DNA of 9,480 nt, from assembly GCA_022837365.1 (NCBI GenBank), contig JALHHV010000125.1, positions 1 through 9,480 on the forward strand, written 5' to 3'. The translations under genes were made by a program, and so were the position numbers. The stretch comes from Desulfovibrio sp. (GTDB lineage: Bacteria > Desulfobacterota > Desulfovibrionia > Desulfovibrionales > Desulfovibrionaceae). The notes under the pieces were generated by a model. That model did no database searches and was not told where the DNA came from. It saw nothing but the letters and a program-made list of their open reading frames with translations. Numbering within the stretch: the first letter of the stretch is position 1; each line of letters opens with the position of its first letter. Positions 1 through 5,635 of this stretch are shown here, in pieces.

Positions 1-434
1 GTGCCCACTCCGCCGGGCATGACCACGTAGGCCATGGCGTACTTGATGAACATCAGCTTGCGCACGAAGAAGTAGCGGAAGTCGCAGCGCGTCTTCACGT
101 ACTGGTTGGCGCCCTGTTCCATGGGCAGATGGATGTGCAGGCCCACGGACGTGCCGCCCGCTTCATGGGCGCCCTTGTTACCCGCTTCCATCAGGCCGGG
201 GCCGCCGCCGGTGATCACGCCGTACCCGGCCTCCACCAGTTTGCGGGCAATGGTCTCGGTTTCCATGTACAGGGGGCTGTCCGGCTTCACCCGCGCGGAC
301 CCGAAGATGGACACGCAGCGGTCCAGGTCGCTCAGCGTCTCGAATCCGTCCACCAGTTCGGCCATTATCTTGAAGAGCCGCCACGACTCCTTTATGGACA
401 GGCTGTCAATCACGTACTGCTTGGAAGAACCCAT
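1..434 (-). CDS. LOG-family (TIGR00730-type) Rossmann-fold nucleotide-binding protein, partial
   Basis: The reading frame starts at the ATG on 434-432 and is still open at base 1, so the C-terminal part lies outside the window; 144 residues are visible. Recognisable elements are FGSAR (residues 44-48), the glycine-rich nucleotide-binding loop TGGGPGLMEA (75-84), the FFVRK segment (122-126) carrying the arginine that in LOG enzymes helps catalysis, and the start of the PGGxGT motif (140 onward), whose catalytic Glu is beyond the edge. Members of this family hydrolyse nucleoside 5'-monophosphates to free base and ribose 5-phosphate (cytokinin-activating LOG, PpnN relatives); many were mislabelled lysine decarboxylases. 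The exact substrate here cannot be told. An AAGGAG site lies six bases upstream of the ATG. The gene is divergent from the beta-CASP gene. The family call is firm, the function only at family level. Confidence 0.88.
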   Translation of the reverse strand, partial: MGSSKQYVIDSLSIKESWRLFKIMAELVDGFETLSDLDRCVSIFGSARVKPDSPLYMETETIARKLVEAGYGVITGGGPGLMEAGNKGAHEAGGTSVGLHIHLPMEQGANQYVKTRCDFRYFFVRKLMFIKYAMAYVVMPGGVG

Positions 435-734
435 TGCACACTCCTTGAGTTTTGCGCACTATACGGATTCCGCGCAGCCTGCGCAACGCTCGGGAATCGT
501 TCGCGGGTTGGCGTGCCGGGGAATCATCCCCCGGCCGAGAGAACCCCCGGCCAGCGAATTCCGTGCCTTCGCGCCGTTGCGCGGCACGTGCGCCCATGCG
601 TGCCCCGCATGACCGGTACCCCCGCATGCCCGGCACATCCGAACGCACCCCTAACGTATCCAACGGCGCTTCCGGCATCTCCGCATCGTACGCCATCCGC
701 GCCCTTCACCACTCACCGGAACCAGAGGAACGGC
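435..734. other. Divergent intergenic region between LOG and beta-CASP genes
   Basis: These 300 bases separate two divergent starts. Apart from the minus-strand promoter near 458-486 I see only short hairpins: GGCACG at 583-588 pairs with CGTGCC at 599-604, overlapping ATGCG/CGCAT at 596-600 and 606-610. No convincing plus-strand -35/-10 pair for the beta-CASP gene is visible. Open frames cross the region but lack ribosome binding sites and family resemblance. Confidence 0.5.
441..486 (-). promoter_or_regulatory. Sigma-70-type promoter and ribosome binding site of the LOG-family gene
   Basis: Read on the minus strand, TTGCGC (486-481) is followed after exactly 17 bases by TATAGT (463-458). 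This would put the transcription start near 451 and leave a leader of about 17 bases containing AAGGAG (446-441), six bases before the ATG at 434. The -10 matches 5 of 6 consensus bases and the -35 4 of 6. The assignment is inferred from sequence only. Confidence 0.55.
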
Positions 735-2345
735 ATGAACATACAGTTTCTGGGAGCCGCGCAGACCGTCACCGGCTCGTGCTACATGCTGGAAGCCAAC
801 GGCGCCCGCTTCGCCATCGACTGCGGCATGCACCAGGGCAACTCCGAAATCGAAAAGCGCAACGTCGATACGGACATCTACCGCCCCGGCGACATCGCCT
901 TCTTTCTCGTCACCCACGCCCACATCGACCACACCGGCCTTCTGCCGCGCATGACGCGCGAAGGCTTCAAGGGCGACATCTACTGCACTCCGCCCACGCG
1001 CGACCTGATGGACATCATGTTGCAGGATTCCGCGCACATCCAGGAAATGGAAGCGGAGTGGGAAACCCGCAAGCAAAGCCGCTTCGGCAAGCGCAAGCCG
1101 GTGGACCCCCTGTACACCATGGCCGACGCCCAGAACGCCGTGCGCAGGCTGCGCCCCGTGGAATACAACGCCCCGTTCGAGCCCGCGCCGGGCATCCGCG
1201 TCACCTACAAGGACGCCGGGCACATCCTGGGTTCCGCGTTCCTCGAAATCGAGGTGACGGAAAACGGCACCCCCACGCGGCTGGTATTCTCCGGCGACCT
1301 TGGGCGGCCCAACCAGCTCATCGTCAACGACCCCGACCACCCCGCCCGGCCCGACTACCTGTTCATGGAGTCCACCTACGGCGACCGCGACCACAAGAAC
1401 TCCGAGAACAGCCGGGCCGAACTGGCGGAAGCCATCGCCTACAGCCACGGCCTTGGCGAAAAGGTGATCATTCCCGCCTTTGCGGTGGAGCGCACCCAGC
1501 AGGTGCTGTACACCCTGCACATGCTGTGGCAGGACGGCAAACTGCCCGCCGACATGCCGGTGTACATCGACAGCCCGCTGGCCATCCGCGCCACGGAAAT
1601 CTTCCGCAAGCACCCCCGCTTCTACGACGACGACCTGAAGGCCGCCTACGCGCGCGGCGAAGATCCGCTGAGCCTGCCCAACCTGCGCTACACCCTGAGC
1701 AGCCAGGAATCGCAGGCGCTCAACGGCATGAAGGGTCCGGCGGTGATCATTTCCGCCAGCGGCATGTGCAACGCCGGGCGCATCAAGCACCACCTGCGTC
1801 ACAACCTGTGGCGGCAGGGGGCGTCCATCGTGTTCGTGGGCTACCAGGGCGTGGGCACGCCGGGCCGCAAGATCGTGGACGGCGCCCAGACCATCCGCCT
1901 GTTCAACGAAGACGTGGCGGTGAACGCCAGGGTGTTCACCATCGGCGGGTTTTCGGCCCACGCCGGGCAAAGCCACCTGCTCGACTGGGTGGGGGCCTTC
2001 CAGCACAAGGACATGGAAGTGTTTCTGGTGCACGGCGAAGAAAAGGCCCAGACCACCCTTTCGGAAAAGCTGCACGAGCGCTACGGTCTTACCGTGCACG
2101 TGCCCACCTACATGGAAGAGGTGACGCTGAAGCCGGGCCGCACCATGCTTACCGCGCCCGACGAAAGCCGCGCCCACCCGCGCGTGGACTGGGAATTCCT
2201 GCTGGGCGACACCGAGGCCAAGGTGGCCATGCTGCGCCAGCGTCTGGCCGGGGTGGAAAAGCGCCCGTGGGTGGAGCAGGTGGACATCCGCGACCGGATG
2301 GCCGACCTGAACAGGGAAATTTTGAGTCTGCTTTCGCAGGTCTAG
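735..2345 (+). CDS. Metallo-beta-lactamase / beta-CASP RNA-processing protein (CPSF-like exonuclease family)
   Basis: This 536-residue protein is full length for bacterial YSH1/CPSF73-like beta-CASP enzymes (TTHA0252-type), which are zinc-dependent RNases. The zinc ligands are all visible: HAHIDH at residues 61-66, His163 in AGHILGS, Asp188 in SGDLG and the C-terminal His433 in LVHGE. The inserted beta-CASP domain shows motif A as Glu212 in MESTYG, the very conserved SASGMCNAGRI (340-350) and motif C as His409 in FSAHA. I chose the ATG at 735 because the protein fold starts there with MNIQFLGAAQTVTGS and an AGAGGAA site lies four to five bases upstream; the frame is open further upstream (to about 129) but that part is not conserved. 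It is monocistronic, divergent from the LOG gene and followed by a repeat-rich gap. The RNA target is unknown; in bacteria such proteins can be exo- or endoribonucleases. Cytoplasmic, with no signal peptide. Confidence 0.93.
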   Translation: MNIQFLGAAQTVTGSCYMLEANGARFAIDCGMHQGNSEIEKRNVDTDIYRPGDIAFFLVTHAHIDHTGLLPRMTREGFKGDIYCTPPTRDLMDIMLQDSAHIQEMEAEWETRKQSRFGKRKPVDPLYTMADAQNAVRRLRPVEYNAPFEPAPGIRVTYKDAGHILGSAFLEIEVTENGTPTRLVFSGDLGRPNQLIVNDPDHPARPDYLFMESTYGDRDHKNSENSRAELAEAIAYSHGLGEKVIIPAFAVERTQQVLYTLHMLWQDGKLPADMPVYIDSPLAIRATEIFRKHPRFYDDDLKAAYARGEDPLSLPNLRYTLSSQESQALNGMKGPAVIISASGMCNAGRIKHHLRHNLWRQGASIVFVGYQGVGTPGRKIVDGAQTIRLFNEDVAVNARVFTIGGFSAHAGQSHLLDWVGAFQHKDMEVFLVHGEEKAQTTLSEKLHERYGLTVHVPTYMEEVTLKPGRTMLTAPDESRAHPRVDWEFLLGDTEAKVAMLRQRLAGVEKRPWVEQVDIRDRMADLNREILSLLSQV

Positions 2346-2403
2346 GTTGGCATCCGACCCGAAGGGCGCGAAGCGTGCCCGTCAAGCGAGCTTGGGAGCT
2401 TTG

Positions 2404-2442
2404 CCCCAGCCGTAGGCGAGTCAACGAGCCGTACGGATGGGG
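2404..2442 (-). repeat. Palindromic unit C (inverted copy)
   Basis: CCCCAGCCGT (2404-2413) and ACGGATGGGG (2433-2442) pair with one mismatch. Read on the minus strand, the 39 bases match unit B (2633-2671) at 33 positions without gaps. One of the differing pairs is compensatory: C-G here is T-A in unit B at the third stem position. Confidence 0.7.
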
Positions 2443-2512
2443 ACAGCAACGATACGGGCATCGTGTGCAGAGCGGTCAAACTTCGCCTGCCATGGCTTTG
2501 CTGTCCTTGTCC
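2435..2512 (+). repeat. Long-range inverted repeat enclosing about 48 bases
   Basis: GGACAGCAA (2441-2449) is a perfect inverted match to TTGCTGTCC (2498-2506). The pairing extends outward by six more pairs (2435-2440 with 2507-2512), three of them G-U or U-G, giving a possible 15-pair RNA stem. It overlaps the right arm of unit C, so the two folds would exclude each other. Confidence 0.5.
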
Positions 2513-2524
2513 GCGCGTTGCGGT

Positions 2525-2564
2525 CCCTAGCCGTAAGGTTCGCAGGCTCACCTAACGGCTAGGG
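2525..2564 (+). repeat. Palindromic unit A
   Basis: CCCTAGCCGTAAGG (2525-2538) and CCTAACGGCTAGGG (2551-2564) form a 14-position stem with a single mismatch and a 12-base loop. No T-run follows, so it is not a typical intrinsic terminator. It shares the preceding word TGCGGTCC with unit B. Confidence 0.75.
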
Positions 2565-2632
2565 CAAGACTCGCGTTGCGCGCTCGCCTAACGGCTAAGG
2601 CTCGGTCAAATACGATAAGAGCGCGCTGCGGT

Positions 2633-2671
2633 CCTCATCCGTAAGGCTCGAAGACTCGCCAACGGCTGAGG
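2633..2671 (+). repeat. Palindromic unit B
   Basis: CCTCATCCGTAAGG (2633-2646) pairs with CCAACGGCTGAGG (2659-2671), imperfectly, around a 12-base loop. Relative to unit A the third and fourth stem pairs have changed on both sides (C-G to T-A and T-A to C-G), so pairing is preserved while sequence changed. Confidence 0.7.
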
Positions 2672-2770
2672 CATGTTCCCTCATGGCAGGCTCGTTTTCC
2701 TTGCCAACGGACAAAACTCCTAATTTTGAGACAGCACAGAGACGTCAGTTTTCAATGCTTCAGGAGATAC

Positions 2771-3292
2771 ATGCGCATCATCGCAGGTGAATACGGCGGC
2801 CGCGTGCTGAAGACGGCCGAAGGACCGGGCTACCGGCCCGCCATGGGCAAGGTGCTGCGCGTGCTGGACCTGTACGCGGGCAGCGGCAGCCTGGCCTTCG
2901 AGGCGCTGAGCCGGGGCGCGGCCGAGGCGTGGTTCGTCGAGGCCGCCCCCAAGGCGGCGGAACTCATCCGCAGGAACGCGCAAACGCTGGGCATCGCCCC
3001 GGAGCGCTGGCAGGTGGTGCAGGAAGACTGCAACAAGCTGTTGGCGCGCCGGGCGCGCACCACCTTCGACGTGGTGTTCATAGACCCGCCCTACGGCGAG
3101 GGGCAGTTGTCGCCCACGCTGCGCAACGCGGTGCGCAACGGCTGGCTGGCCGACGGGGCCATCGTGGCCGTGGAAGTGGAAGCGCGCCTGCCGCTGGACC
3201 CGGAACGGGAGAACGCGGCGCTCGTGCCCATCGTGGACCGGACCTACGGACAGACGAGGATCGTGCTATGGACGACGCGCGAGAACGGGTAG
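2771..3292 (+). CDS. rsmD: 16S rRNA (guanine(966)-N2)-methyltransferase RsmD, with internal deletion
   Basis: RsmD methylates G966 of 16S rRNA with S-adenosylmethionine during small-subunit assembly. The start MRIIAGEYGG with KTAEGPGYRP is the family's N-terminal signature; LDLYAGSG (32-39) is the SAM-binding motif, EALSRGA (44-50) follows as usual, and IDPPY (104-108) is the catalytic DPPY motif. ATG 2771 is preceded by AGGAG four bases away, and the family sequence begins there. The protein is 173 residues, shorter than usual. Between GKV (26-28) and VLDL (31-34) only two residues stand where relatives have about 16-19, including the conserved RExLFxxL helix, so a block of roughly 14-17 residues is missing in frame. 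Activity is therefore doubtful although the catalytic motif is intact. It is first in an operon: its last 25 bases overlap the start of coaD. Confidence 0.88.
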   Translation: MRIIAGEYGGRVLKTAEGPGYRPAMGKVLRVLDLYAGSGSLAFEALSRGAAEAWFVEAAPKAAELIRRNAQTLGIAPERWQVVQEDCNKLLARRARTTFDVVFIDPPYGEGQLSPTLRNAVRNGWLADGAIVAVEVEARLPLDPERENAALVPIVDRTYGQTRIVLWTTRENG

Positions 3293-3969
3293 GGCGTCTT
3301 GCCATCTACCCCGGCACCTTCGACCCGCTGACCAACGGGCACGTCAGCCTCATCCGCCGGGGCTGCCAGATCTTCGACAACGTGGTGGTGGCCGTGGCCG
3401 CCGACACGCCGAAGACGCCGCTGTTCTCGCTGGACGAGCGGGTGCGCATGGCGGAAGAGGTGTTCGCCGGGCATCCCGCCATCACCGTGGAGCCGTTCAC
3501 CGGCCTGCTGGTGGACTACGTGGAGCGGCGCGGGGCCAACGTGATCCTGCGCGGGCTGCGCGCGGTGTCCGACTTCGAGTACGAATTCCAGCTGGCTCTG
3601 ATGAACCGCAAGCTCAAGCGGCACATCCAGACCGTGTTTCTGATGACGGACTACCAGTGGCTGTACATCAGCTCCACCATCATCAAGGCGGCGGCCAGCC
3701 TGGGCGGCGACATCAAGGGCCTGGTGCCGGAAAACATCTACCGCAAGCTGCGCGAGAAGTACGGCTACCCCTATCCGCTGGGCGACGATATCGACCTTGG
3801 AATAGGGGGAATAGGGGGAACCGGTGCGGCGGGTTCCGCCTTCGGGGCGGGCCTGGGCAACGGAGGCTTCCTGCCGCGCGGGGGCACCAGCGCCGAAGGC
3901 AACGGCTGCCTTGGCCCCGATGACGAGGGCTACGGCGGGGGGACGCCGCCCATGGCCCCCACGTTTTGA
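3268..3969 (+). CDS. coaD: Phosphopantetheine adenylyltransferase CoaD, with glycine-rich C-terminal extension
   Basis: CoaD transfers AMP from ATP to 4'-phosphopantetheine, the penultimate step of coenzyme A synthesis in the cytoplasm. The nucleotidyltransferase signature is complete: YPGTFDPLTNGH (14-25, with the TxGH motif), KTPLFSLDERVRM (49-61), RGLR (95-98), EYEFQ (104-108) and ISSTIIK (134-140). The normal enzyme of about 165 residues ends near KYGYPYP (164-170). This protein is 233 residues, and the remaining 60 or so are a low-complexity tail rich in Gly, Ala and Pro. The tail begins in a perfect 9-base tandem repeat (AATAGGGGG twice, 3801-3818). The start ATG at 3268 lies inside rsmD with GAGGA seven bases upstream, so translation is probably coupled. 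The stop codon overlaps the putative miaA start. The core is certain; the tail may be disordered and dispensable. Confidence 0.93.
   Translation: MDDARERVGRLAIYPGTFDPLTNGHVSLIRRGCQIFDNVVVAVAADTPKTPLFSLDERVRMAEEVFAGHPAITVEPFTGLLVDYVERRGANVILRGLRAVSDFEYEFQLALMNRKLKRHIQTVFLMTDYQWLYISSTIIKAAASLGGDIKGLVPENIYRKLREKYGYPYPLGDDIDLGIGGIGGTGAAGSAFGAGLGNGGFLPRGGTSAEGNGCLGPDDEGYGGGTPPMAPTF
3801..3818 (+). repeat. Tandem 9-base repeat in coaD tail
   Basis: AATAGGGGG occurs twice back to back, encoding the GIGGIGG part of the CoaD extension. A run of this kind is prone to replication slippage; because the unit is nine bases long, copy changes keep the frame. Confidence 0.8.
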
Positions 3970-4901
3970 AGACTGTGGCCGTGACCGGTTCTTCTGTTTC
4001 GCATACGCCGCGTGACGCCGACGCCCCCATCCGCGTGATCTGTCTGGTCGGCCCCACGGGGGCGGGCAAGACGGCGGCGGCGCTGCATCTGGCGCGCACC
4101 TTCGGGGGCGGGGTGGTCAACGCCGATTCGCGGCAGGTCTACCGCGACTTCCCCGTCATCACCGCACAGCCCTCGCCGGAGGAACGCGCGGTGTGCCCCC
4201 ACCTGCTGTACGGCTTTCTGCCCTGCACGGAAAAGATCAGCGCGGGCGTGTGGACCGACAAGGCCACGGCGGCCATCGAGACCCTGCGCCGGGACGACCT
4301 GCGCCGGGACGACGACATCCCCCGTGTGGACCCGGCCATCGGCGCGCGGCTGGAGCGCCAATGCGACGAACTGGGCGCGCCCGCGCTGCATGCCCGGCTG
4401 GCGGCCATCGACCCGGAGTACGCCGCGCGCATCCACCCCAACGACCGGCAGCGCACCGTGCGTGCGCTGGAGGTGCACGAAGGCACCGGGCGCACCCTGT
4501 CGTGGTGGCACGCCCGGCCCGTGCCGCCGCCGCGCTTCGCGGCGCTGCGCCTGGGCATGGACATGAGCCTGGACGAGTTGACGCCCCGGCTCGACCGGCG
4601 CATCGACCTCATGCTGGAGGCGGGCGCGCTGGACGAGGCGCGCGCGGCCCGCGCCCTGTGCGACGACCCGGCCGCGCCGGGCTGGTCGGGCATCGGCTGC
4701 GCCGAACTGTACCGCCACCTTACCGGCGAACTGACCCTGGCCGAGGCCCGGCTGCTGTGGCTGCGCAACACCCGCGCCTACGCCAAGCGGCAACTGACGT
4801 GGTTCCGGGCCGACAGGCGCATCCGCTGGGTCAGGCCCGACGACCTCGACGCCATGGCCACGCTGGCCGCCGCCTTCCTGCGCGGCGAGGGCGCGGAGTA
4901 G
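3966..4901 (+). CDS. miaA: tRNA dimethylallyltransferase MiaA, lacking the conserved GGTxLY block
   Basis: MiaA adds dimethylallyl to N6 of A37 in tRNAs reading U-starting codons. Visible family elements are the P-loop GPTGAGKT (29-36), NADSRQVYRD (52-61), HPNDRQRTVRALEV (157-170), GIGCAELY (242-249) and AYAKRQLTWFR (271-281). Family members have, after the DxxI region, a segment of the form GR-PLLVGGTxLY-ALLEG-P just before DPxxRxxLE. Here that segment is absent: IETLRRDDLRRDDDIP runs straight into RVDPAIGARLE (120-130), and the replacement is coded by a perfect 15-base tandem duplication (4284-4313). The enzyme may thus be inactive. The start is uncertain: TTG at 3966 overlaps the coaD stop but has no good Shine-Dalgarno; GTG at 3975 or 3981 are alternatives, and the conserved part begins only near residue 23. 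Confidence 0.85.
   Translation: MKTVAVTGSSVSHTPRDADAPIRVICLVGPTGAGKTAAALHLARTFGGGVVNADSRQVYRDFPVITAQPSPEERAVCPHLLYGFLPCTEKISAGVWTDKATAAIETLRRDDLRRDDDIPRVDPAIGARLERQCDELGAPALHARLAAIDPEYAARIHPNDRQRTVRALEVHEGTGRTLSWWHARPVPPPRFAALRLGMDMSLDELTPRLDRRIDLMLEAGALDEARAARALCDDPAAPGWSGIGCAELYRHLTGELTLAEARLLWLRNTRAYAKRQLTWFRADRRIRWVRPDDLDAMATLAAAFLRGEGAE
4284..4313 (+). repeat. Perfect 15-base tandem duplication inside miaA
   Basis: CTGCGCCGGGACGAC is present twice in direct succession, encoding LRRDDLRRDD. It lies exactly where the conserved GGTxLY segment of MiaA is missing, so the duplication and the loss may come from one rearrangement. Confidence 0.85.
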
Positions 4902-5016
4902 GGCGGGCCGCCACGGCGCGCGCTGTCCGCCTCCGGTACCCTTCCACCCCGCCGCCAGCTTGCCCGTTCCCCTCTCCCTCCGCTCTTCAGGCCCGCCGCC
5001 GGTCCCGCCTGCCGGG

Positions 5017-5046
5017 GCGTCACGTGCCGCGCGAAATGCGTCACGT
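5017..5046 (+). promoter_or_regulatory. Direct repeats upstream of the yeeE promoter (possible activator site)
   Basis: GCGTCACGT occurs at 5017-5025 and again at 5038-5046, a spacing of 21 bases or two helical turns, ending three bases before the -35 hexamer. The same face of the helix and this position are typical of an activator that touches RNA polymerase. The regulator is unknown. Confidence 0.4.
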
Positions 5047-5049
5047 CAG

Positions 5050-5078
5050 TTGTCACATACTCACCTGTGATGTACCAT
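5050..5078 (+). promoter_or_regulatory. Sigma-70-type promoter of the YeeE/YedE operon
   Basis: TTGTCA (5050-5055) and TACCAT (5073-5078) are separated by 17 bases, giving an expected transcription start near 5085 and a leader of about 18 bases with AGGGAGG (5091-5097) before ATG 5103. An inverted repeat, TCACA (5053-5057) and TGTGA (5066-5070), fills most of the spacer and could be a repressor operator. The promoter position supports the start at 5103 over the in-frame GTG and ATG at 5067-5072. Confidence 0.5.
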
Positions 5079-5102
5079 GCGCCAAACCTCAGGGAGGCGT
5101 TC

Positions 5103-5633
5103 ATGAATGCACAGGGTACCGTGAATCCGGGCCGCAGGCCGTGGAGCCCCTACGTGGGCGGCGCGCTGAGCGGCCTTCTGGTGGTGGCGTCGGTGTGGGT
5201 GACGGGCAAGTTCTTCGGCGCGTCCACCACCTTTGTCCGTTCGGCGGGCTTCGTGGAGCGGGTGTTTTCGCCCGAGCGGGTGGCCGCGCTGGAGTACTTC
5301 GTCAAGGAAGCGCCCAAGGTGGACTGGCAGTGGATGTTCGTGGCCGGGATATTCGTGGGGGCGCTGCTGGCGTCGCTGGCCTCGGGCACCTTCCGCTGGC
5401 AGGGGGTGCCGCCGGGCTGGGCGGAGCGGTTCGGCCCGTCCAGGCTGCGGCGCGGCGTGGCGGCCTTCTGCGGCGGCGTGCTGGCCATGTTCGGCGCGCG
5501 CCTTGCCGACGGCTGACCCAGCGGACACGGGCTGAGCGGTTCGCTTCAGCTTTCGGTGAGCGGCTTCGTGGCGCTGGCCTGCTTCTTCGCGGGCGGGCTG
5601 GTGATGGCGCGCATCCTGTACCGGGGGAGGTAG
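5103..5633 (+). CDS. YeeE/YedE-family transporter half with in-frame TGA, candidate selenoprotein
   Basis: YeeE/YedE (DUF395) membrane proteins take up thiosulfate (TsuA) or related sulfur and selenium species through conserved cysteines. Start ATG 5103 has AGGGAGG five bases upstream. Hydrophobic segments lie near residues 17-36, 77-95, 117-134 and 148-170. GARLADG (131-137) leads into codon 138, TGA (5514-5516), then PSGHGLSG; relatives read G-C-T/P-S-G-H-G-I/L-S-G, so the TGA replaces the conserved cysteine. The same frame continues for 38 sense codons of membrane-like, family-like sequence to TAG at 5631-5633, two bases before the next gene. With readthrough the protein is 176 residues; without it, a 137-residue stump losing the motif and last helix. 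A hairpin suitable as bacterial SECIS follows the TGA. I infer selenocysteine at 138. The alternative is a TGC to TGA nonsense mutation or a sequencing error. Strong coupling to the next gene suggests the two halves form one transporter. Confidence 0.82.
5514..5550 (+). promoter_or_regulatory. UGA codon with SECIS-like hairpin
   Basis: Fourteen bases after the TGA (5514-5516), bases 5531-5538 pair with 5542-5550 to give eight Watson-Crick pairs with a single bulged U at 5545 and a three-base loop G-U-U (5539-5541). The loop starts 22 bases after the UGA and begins with G, which fits the known bacterial SECIS rules (small apical loop with an early G, roughly 16-37 bases from UGA). In the E. 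coli fdhF element the bulged U lies on the 5' arm; here it is on the 3' arm. The fold was derived by eye. Confidence 0.6.
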
Positions 5634-5635
5634 CC

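Larger units (their letters stand above)
2346..2770. other. 425-base non-coding region rich in palindromic repeats
   Basis: No reading frame here looks like a protein. The stretch holds three related palindromic units (2404-2442 inverted, 2525-2564 and 2633-2671 direct), a half-unit near 2582-2600 that keeps only a right arm (CGCCTAACGGCTAAGG), and repeated words such as CGGTCAAA (2473-2480 and 2603-2610) and GCGTTGCG (2515-2522 and 2573-2580). The direct units sit about 108 bases apart with related surroundings, so part of the region looks like a degenerate tandem duplication of roughly 100 bases. The last 60 bases before rsmD are AT-richer and probably hold its promoter, but no good -35/-10 pair stands out. 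It could be a REP-like insertion hot spot or a structured non-coding RNA. Confidence 0.6.

Noticed and set aside
129..734. N-terminal extension of the beta-CASP protein
   Set aside because: The frame is open, but it covers the LOG gene on the other strand, has no ribosome binding site and the conserved fold begins at residue 1 of the 735 start.
2346..2400. Terminator for the beta-CASP gene
   Set aside because: No stable hairpin with a T-run follows its stop codon; the nearby palindromes belong to the repeat family.
2346..2770. CRISPR array or tRNA genes
   Set aside because: Repeats are palindromic, differ from each other, are in both orientations and not evenly spaced by unique spacers; no cloverleaf with a T-arm GGTTCRA motif is present.
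5067..5102. Earlier GTG/ATG starts for the first YeeE/YedE gene
   Set aside because: No Shine-Dalgarno sequence lies in front of them and they overlap the predicted -10 region, while ATG 5103 has AGGGAGG at ideal distance.
5500..5633. Frameshift explanation for the apparent early stop in the first YeeE/YedE gene
   Set aside because: The downstream family sequence is in the same frame as the upstream part, so only the TGA itself interrupts it; no base gain or loss is needed.
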